From contig JAZRFF010000038.1 of the NCBI GenBank assembly GCA_045661225.1, forward strand, positions 1 to 64,000: 64,000 bases of DNA, written 5' to 3'. Shown piece by piece: positions 59,750 through 64,000 of the stretch. The translations under genes were made by a program, and so were the position numbers. The stretch is from HGM04593 sp045661225 (GTDB lineage: Bacteria; Bacteroidota; Bacteroidia; Bacteroidales; Bacteroidaceae). How positions within the stretch are numbered: the first letter of the stretch is position 1; each line of letters begins with the position of its first letter. The notes below the pieces were generated by a model. The model saw only the letters and a program-made list of their open reading frames with translations, made no database searches and was not told the origin of the DNA.

Positions 59750-61216
59750 ATGTTTTTACTTATTATTGCTTCACTGATTTACTTCTTAGGATTCAAGAAG
59801 TATTACATCTGCATCAAAGACGTATCAGCAGCGAACCGCGAAGAGTTGACAAAGGTGCTTAAACACGAGTTGGCGCTGGCACTGAGCGAGATTACACGCA
59901 TCTACACCTATCAGCCTTACGACCTGTTTGTGGGAACATTCCTTGAGACATTCGTTGTAAAGAGAAAAATCGCAAAAACCGGCGCCGAAGTATCGATGTT
60001 TATGCGATGGGCTTGGAAGAAGTGTAAAGAAGGTCCGCGCAACGAGTCGGAGCCTCTGCCCGTAAAGGACCCCGATGGCGCGAACGAGGAGGCTTGGGCT
60101 TATATTAACGAGATTGAGAGCCTGGGCGTTGTTAATGAGAATAACGAACTTGAGCTCAAGTTTACTTCGGCCGAGGACGCTCTCAAGGTCGACGAGATGC
60201 TCGACAAAATTGAGATGTGTGCCGACAACCCCATTGAGGAGAGTTTATATGCAAAGATTCTCTATTTCAGATATATGGTAAGCTGGTCTCTCAAAAGACA
60301 CTGGACCCACTCTTGGATGCTTATCGGCGGTGCAATATTGTCAGTTTTCATCTTCTCATATTGCAATTCCGACAGCGTTGGACGCGTATCGGGAGCTGAA
60401 TACAACCTCGAGGCAGCCGAAAATTGGGAAGAGGCCGACACTACATTTGCGGAGTTCCCTAAGGAAATTACATATTACAACAATATTAAAGACCCCAAGC
60501 AAACTAAGTCAGACGTTCTGTGCAGATTGTATGACCACTATGAGTACGAGAAGGGCAACTACGAATACTACAAGACTAAGGCTGACACCACAACTGACAA
60601 ATCTATAAAAAAAGAGAGCTTGGAAATAGCCGAGGAGTACCAAGAGAAAGTTGAAGAAGCATTAGAGGAGTACAACGAAGTTAACGAGATGGACTTCGAT
60701 GATTTCCAGGACTATTACGTCGATATACTTGAAGACAGACTTGATGCTGCTCAAGGCAACGCTTTCTTCTTCTGGCTATTCTTCTTTGCACTCATTATAA
60801 TGATACCGCTGTACATTATGGCATCTTACCAGTATGGCTACATCATCGACAAGTACGAAAAAGAGACCAATGTCCTTAACAAAATCAAGAAAAGCGGATT
60901 CGCACTTGCAGCAGGACTATTCGGTGCAGGCCTTGCGATGCAGTTCTTCCCCTCGACAAGAGTCAAGACCTATTGGAGCGACGGTAGCACAAGTACTCAC
61001 ACCGAAGAGAACCCGGCAAACTTCATCATTATGGCACTCAAGATTGGCTTGTTCATTGCAGCGGCATTCGTTGTATGCTTTGTATCTTGTTTCCTTATGG
61101 CCTATCTCACAATTACAGGTTTGTACCGAAACTACAACTGGAAGGCAATGTACAACAAGACCCAGGAGAAGATTAACGAGGCATCGGAGATGATTAAAGA
61201 GAAGAGAAAAAAATAA
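59750..61216 (+). CDS. Unrecognised multi-spanning membrane protein
   Basis: I do not recognise this 488-residue protein. It starts with a membrane segment (2-15). A soluble helical and acidic domain follows (16-180, with TYQPYDLFVGTFLETFVVKRK and EEAWAYINEIESLGVVNENNE). After a second membrane helix (186-206) comes a very acidic Tyr-rich helical region (210-335), then helices at 338-358, 383-400 and 424-456. The tail is basic and coiled-coil-like (TQEKINEASEMIKEKRKK). There is no signal-peptide cleavage site and no known catalytic motif. It is flanked by terminators and is probably transcribed alone. The neighbouring lipoprotein gene at 61637 has a similar acidic, helical character. It could be a stress or envelope-sensing protein, but that is a guess. 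Confidence 0.8.
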   Translation: MFLLIIASLIYFLGFKKYYICIKDVSAANREELTKVLKHELALALSEITRIYTYQPYDLFVGTFLETFVVKRKIAKTGAEVSMFMRWAWKKCKEGPRNESEPLPVKDPDGANEEAWAYINEIESLGVVNENNELELKFTSAEDALKVDEMLDKIEMCADNPIEESLYAKILYFRYMVSWSLKRHWTHSWMLIGGAILSVFIFSYCNSDSVGRVSGAEYNLEAAENWEEADTTFAEFPKEITYYNNIKDPKQTKSDVLCRLYDHYEYEKGNYEYYKTKADTTTDKSIKKESLEIAEEYQEKVEEALEEYNEVNEMDFDDFQDYYVDILEDRLDAAQGNAFFFWLFFFALIIMIPLYIMASYQYGYIIDKYEKETNVLNKIKKSGFALAAGLFGAGLAMQFFPSTRVKTYWSDGSTSTHTEENPANFIIMALKIGLFIAAAFVVCFVSCFLMAYLTITGLYRNYNWKAMYNKTQEKINEASEMIKEKRKK

Positions 61217-61636
61217 AGTATTACTTTAATGGATTTTATAGCAGCCTGCCGCACGGTGGGCTGCTATTCTTATACCCTTCCTTGAAAGAGAAGCGGCACA
61301 ACACCCCAAAGCCCATAACAATCTTTAATCACGTACAAACACGTTTTATAACAGAAGACACAAACGAGATATCACTGTTAACAAAATTTAACGCACGCGT
61401 AAGAAACAAACAATTTACTAATAGTTAATTTTACAAAAAATATTTTCTTATTCACCAACTTATTTGTGCGCAAAATAATACTTATTGCATCAGCCGCAGC
61501 ACAGGCAACAGCCGAAGGCAAAGAAAAGCAGCCTCTTCGGCAGCACAGGATACGCAATTTCGGGAACGTTCAACCGATTGTTCAAGGCTTTCGGCGGTTT
61601 ATAAAAAAGCAAATATAACATAACAATACAATTATT
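61217..61636. other. Intergenic with terminator and structured leader
   Basis: Begins with the terminator of the membrane-protein gene (61241-61272). A less AT-rich segment at 61480-61600 has several inverted repeats: GCCGAAG/CTTCGGC at 61511-61517 and 61535-61541, and AACCG/CGGTT further on. No ORF is seen there. It may be a structured 5' leader of the lipoprotein gene or a small RNA. Confidence 0.4.
61241..61272 (+). terminator. Terminator of the membrane-protein gene
   Basis: A 12-bp stem (61241-61252 with 61257-61268, two G-T pairs) has a 4-base loop and a short T-rich end, 25 bases past the stop. Confidence 0.65.
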
Positions 61637-62536
61637 ATGAAAAAATTATTTTTTACAGCAATTGCAACCACCCTGCTTGCAGGGTGCAGTGGCGGGAGTG
61701 AAACCACCTATATTCAAAAAGCAGTAGAGGTCTTGCAGCTATCAGTCGAAGAGGAGAAGAGTACAGAAACAGCCGATTGGGAAAAAGCCGCACAAGAAGC
61801 CGAATACGACAAAATAGCATTGGAGGCAAAGGCAGAATTAGAAAAAGCCGCACAGGAAGCAGAAGCGGAATCAGAAAAAGCCACACAAGAGGCAGAGGTT
61901 GAATTAAAAAAAGAACCCGAAGGACTCGAGGAGGGTGGCTCGCAGCAACAAGCACAGAACAAAAGTTATTCAACATACGAAGAAGCTTGTAAAAACAACG
62001 ATTTTGAAGCTGCACGCAACAAACTGGGAGAGCTATATGCAGAATACATAAAAGCAAAAAGCAACGAATTTATGCTGGACTATGGAACAACATACAGTCG
62101 CGAATTTACCGCAGCAAAAAACAATTATTACAAAGCTTTCGACTATATTTACAACGCCGAAGCACGTTATTTAGTTGTAGAAAAAGCCGATGAGAGTACT
62201 GTAGACAAAATGATGTTGATTTTGCAGGAAATACCCATTCTTGGCACAAAAGCTCCCGAGGGTAGAGATTATTATTCTAGAATTAAATACGATTATAAAG
62301 AATATATAGAATGGGTAAGCCACTACAATAGATTGTGTGACAAAATAATGACACTGGCCATAGATCTCAAGAACAAGCCCCTTGCCACAGCTATCTTAAT
62401 GCAATACCAAGACAACATTGATTTTAAGGAAGACAAGGTTGACGACAACTATAAAATTGTAAAATACGTCCGAACCGACTACGAGGCAGCAAAGGCAAAA
62501 TACAAAGAGGCTGTCGAGTTGGGATTCTTTGAATAA
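61637..62536 (+). CDS. Lipoprotein with coiled-coil repeats, family unknown
   Basis: The 299-residue protein has a clear lipoprotein signal (TTLLAGC, Cys 17). Residues about 45-95 are a repetitive Glu/Ala/Lys coiled coil in which KAAQEAE-like heptads recur four or five times. A Gly/Gln linker (about 96-108) leads to a helical C-terminal domain (110-299) containing YEEACKNNDFEAARNKLGELYAEYI and, at the end, TDYEAAKAKYKEAVELGFF, both TPR-like. I cannot assign a family. The stalk-like coiled coil and lipid anchor suggest an envelope spacer or scaffold. It has its own terminator. Confidence 0.8.
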   Translation: MKKLFFTAIATTLLAGCSGGSETTYIQKAVEVLQLSVEEEKSTETADWEKAAQEAEYDKIALEAKAELEKAAQEAEAESEKATQEAEVELKKEPEGLEEGGSQQQAQNKSYSTYEEACKNNDFEAARNKLGELYAEYIKAKSNEFMLDYGTTYSREFTAAKNNYYKAFDYIYNAEARYLVVEKADESTVDKMMLILQEIPILGTKAPEGRDYYSRIKYDYKEYIEWVSHYNRLCDKIMTLAIDLKNKPLATAILMQYQDNIDFKEDKVDDNYKIVKYVRTDYEAAKAKYKEAVELGFFE

Positions 62537-62558
62537 TACACAAAAGAATACTTTAACC

Positions 62559-62591
62559 AAAGGCAGAGTGGCGCGCCACTCTGCCTTTTTT
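62559..62591 (+). terminator. Terminator of the coiled-coil lipoprotein gene
   Basis: A perfect 15-bp palindrome (62559-62573 with 62574-62588) runs into a T tract, 23 bases past the stop codon. Confidence 0.9.
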
Positions 62592-62932
62592 AATATTTAT
62601 CAGTTCAAAACCAGCTCGGTCACTCTATTGGAAAGGGAATATATATATCAGGAAATTATCGTCCCCAAAAGGGTGTACAAATGGATAGCATAAGGCACGC
62701 AAGTTTATATATCTCGGCAGCGGGCTTAAAACGCAATGGAAAGGATATAAGCACAAAGAAGTGACCAACACTGCAACGGCCACAGACAAGGGCCGGAACG
62801 CCTTTTTACGCACCTTAGGCGAGCTGTGAATGAATGAATGAGCGACCGACCGGCAGACACACCCGCGCCGTCTATCGCAATTGCATTAACACAGCACACT
62901 TAATCGGCACAGTACGGAATATATATAAATGA

Positions 62933-62965
62933 CAAAAGAGAGCAACGTCACGTTGCTCTCTTTTG
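62933..62965 (-). terminator. Terminator of the sorting-domain protein gene
   Basis: A 14-bp stem (62933-62946 with 62952-62965) has a 5-base loop; A/T pairs at its base give a T run on the minus strand. It lies about 20 bases past the stop codon. Confidence 0.85.
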
Positions 62966-62984
62966 CTATTTAATGGTCTTGTTC

Positions 62985-64000
62985 TTATTTTACAACAACC
63001 TTCTTACCGTTTACAATATAGATACCGGCGTTGGTTATTGCCTTTACACGACGACCTGTGAGGTCGTACACAACCTGCTCGCCATTCTCGGCATCAATAC
63101 CATTTATTGCGGTATTTTCAGCAATTGTCCAAGAGCATACACCCTCGCAGCTTCCGTTCATTCCGTGCCATTTTGTGGCGGGGTATCCCCAATTGTCAAC
63201 GTAGTCCTCTCCTGCATAATCTACAACTATATCCTTGAGATCCAATGTATATGTACCGACCTCTGTAACAGGTGTAGAATCGTATGCATCATATCCGTTC
63301 CATACTGCATTTACGAGGTACTCGACTTTGTTGCTTGCGCTGTAGCTGCTTGGTGCGTATGTCAAAACGTAATCCTTGGTATCACCCTTGAGAACGATTT
63401 CACGTGAAATCTGCTGCCAATCTTCATTGTATGAGAGTGTCACCTTCTGGTTGAATTCAACGATAATTCTGTCAATCTGATTGACTGTACCCATTGCAGG
63501 GGTAACGCTTACAATCTCCAGAGGAGTTATTGTAAATGTAAAGAGTTCTACAGTAATCTCACGTTCCTCGTTCTCAACACCGTCCATTGTAAACATACCT
63601 GCGGGGATAACAAATGTATAATCGCCTTCCTCGGTCATCGGCTGGTCGAATGTTACAACAATCTTACCACCGGCAAATGTAGCTGTACCTACAGCATCGG
63701 CACCACCGGGCATATATACAGTAACAGCATCGGCGCCATCGACAGGCTCAACTTTATTTACATTCTTGAATGTAATTTCAAGATACTCGGGCAACTCCTT
63801 CAGCTTAGCGCCATTTGTCAAGTTTGTTGAGAATGACGGTGTTGGGTCAATAACCTGGAATGATACATATTTGTAGTTGCTCAACGCACCATCCTCGCTA
63901 ACAAACACACCCTGGTATATGTCAAGGTTGTATGTGCCGGGAGTTGTGACAGGTGTTTCAAGCTCCAATGTCACGGTCTTGCGGTCATCGCTGTATGTAA
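62985..64000 (-). CDS. C-terminal part of a probable type IX cargo protein with Ig-like domains
   Basis: The frame is open through the right edge, so the N terminus is missing; the GTG at 63974 is an internal Val. The visible 338 residues contain beta-sandwich repeats of Ig-like or DUF4988/Big type, with PGTYNLDIYQGVFVSEDG, EEGDYTFVIPAGMF and SVTPAMGTVNQIDRIIVEFNQKV. The last 45 residues (GEQVVYDLTGRRVKAI ... AGIYIVNGKKVVVK) are a type IX sorting domain similar to that of the GH95 fucosidase. The protein is probably secreted and anchored at the cell surface. Its substrate or partner is unknown because the functional N-terminal part lies outside the window. Confidence 0.82.
   Translation of the reverse strand, partial: TYSDDRKTVTLELETPVTTPGTYNLDIYQGVFVSEDGALSNYKYVSFQVIDPTPSFSTNLTNGAKLKELPEYLEITFKNVNKVEPVDGADAVTVYMPGGADAVGTATFAGGKIVVTFDQPMTEEGDYTFVIPAGMFTMDGVENEEREITVELFTFTITPLEIVSVTPAMGTVNQIDRIIVEFNQKVTLSYNEDWQQISREIVLKGDTKDYVLTYAPSSYSASNKVEYLVNAVWNGYDAYDSTPVTEVGTYTLDLKDIVVDYAGEDYVDNWGYPATKWHGMNGSCEGVCSWTIAENTAINGIDAENGEQVVYDLTGRRVKAITNAGIYIVNGKKVVVK

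Larger units (their letters stand above)
62537..62984. other. Intergenic between two convergent genes
   Basis: Contains the terminators of both flanking genes (62559-62591 and 62933-62965) and about 340 bases between them with no gene that I can support. A 62-codon minus-strand frame (62625-62813) has a hydrophobic start but no family resemblance. A short TGAA tandem (62827-62840) is present. Confidence 0.5.

Noticed and set aside
62625..62813. 62-codon minus-strand ORF between two terminators
   Set aside because: Hydrophobic but random-looking composition, no promoter or downstream terminator of its own.
62827..62840. Short TGAA tandem repeat
   Set aside because: Only three units; not enough to call a functional repeat or CRISPR.

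Overview
The window is a chromosomal segment of an anaerobic Bacteroidales bacterium, most likely a gut member of the Prevotellaceae or a close relative. The evidence is promoters of the Bacteroidetes type (TTTG, about 19-20 bp, TAnnTTTG or TAnnTTCG), weak or absent Shine-Dalgarno sequences, lipoproteins and TonB-dependent uptake, orphan glycan hydrolases of families GH92, GH95 and GH123, and type IX secretion genes (porT, porG, porV, porU), which Bacteroides itself usually lacks. Two probable type IX cargo proteins with C-terminal sorting domains are also present.

Layout. 1-810 is the edge of a mobile or variable region: the tail of an AAA ATPase/nuclease-like protein, an unexplained minus-strand reading frame, and the 3' half of a tRNA-Met gene with its terminator. 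944-15095 is mostly minus strand and devoted to glycans and envelope: GH92 mannosidase, a modular GH95 fucosidase, a flavodiiron protein, LemA and TPM-domain proteins, and an operon of TonB receptor, two-domain lipoprotein and GH123 hydrolase with no SusD. 15286-38000 is core housekeeping: esterase, porT, a small ferredoxin, a TlpA-type thioredoxin, rplS, frr-rsgA, asd, tcdA-lolD, an ABC-F ATPase, an acyl-ACP thioesterase, rubrerythrin, class I fumarase, hflX, dprA, a TPR lipoprotein, xerD, and an O-methyltransferase-rbfA-LolCE operon.

38037-46226 is a minus-strand outer-membrane biogenesis operon: DUF6242 lipoprotein, porG, uppS, bamA, three OmpH/Skp chaperones, murI. 46411-55150 holds ribD and a second long operon: rex, FAH-family hydrolase, porU, porV, ispF, metallophosphoesterase. 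55273-57544 has an SUI1-type factor, pyrE, an SRPBCC protein, an unusual Rieske-like lipoprotein with four cysteines, and tRNA-Leu(UAA). 57545-64000 is gene-poor and accessory: a DUF3472 protein, an unrecognised multi-spanning membrane protein, a coiled-coil lipoprotein, and the C-terminal part of a probable type IX cargo protein.

Together, the glycan hydrolases and TonB system point to foraging on host-type glycans (mannose, fucose, N-acetylgalactosamine). PorT, PorG, PorV and PorU would move and anchor sorting-domain enzymes such as the GH95 fucosidase. BamA, Skp and Lol genes would build the envelope. Flavodiiron protein, rubrerythrin, ferredoxin and Rex fit an anaerobe that meets occasional oxygen. 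No insertion sequence, CRISPR array, rRNA or replication origin was seen. All family calls come from reading the translated sequence; no database search was run, and residue numbers are estimates to within a few positions unless stated otherwise.
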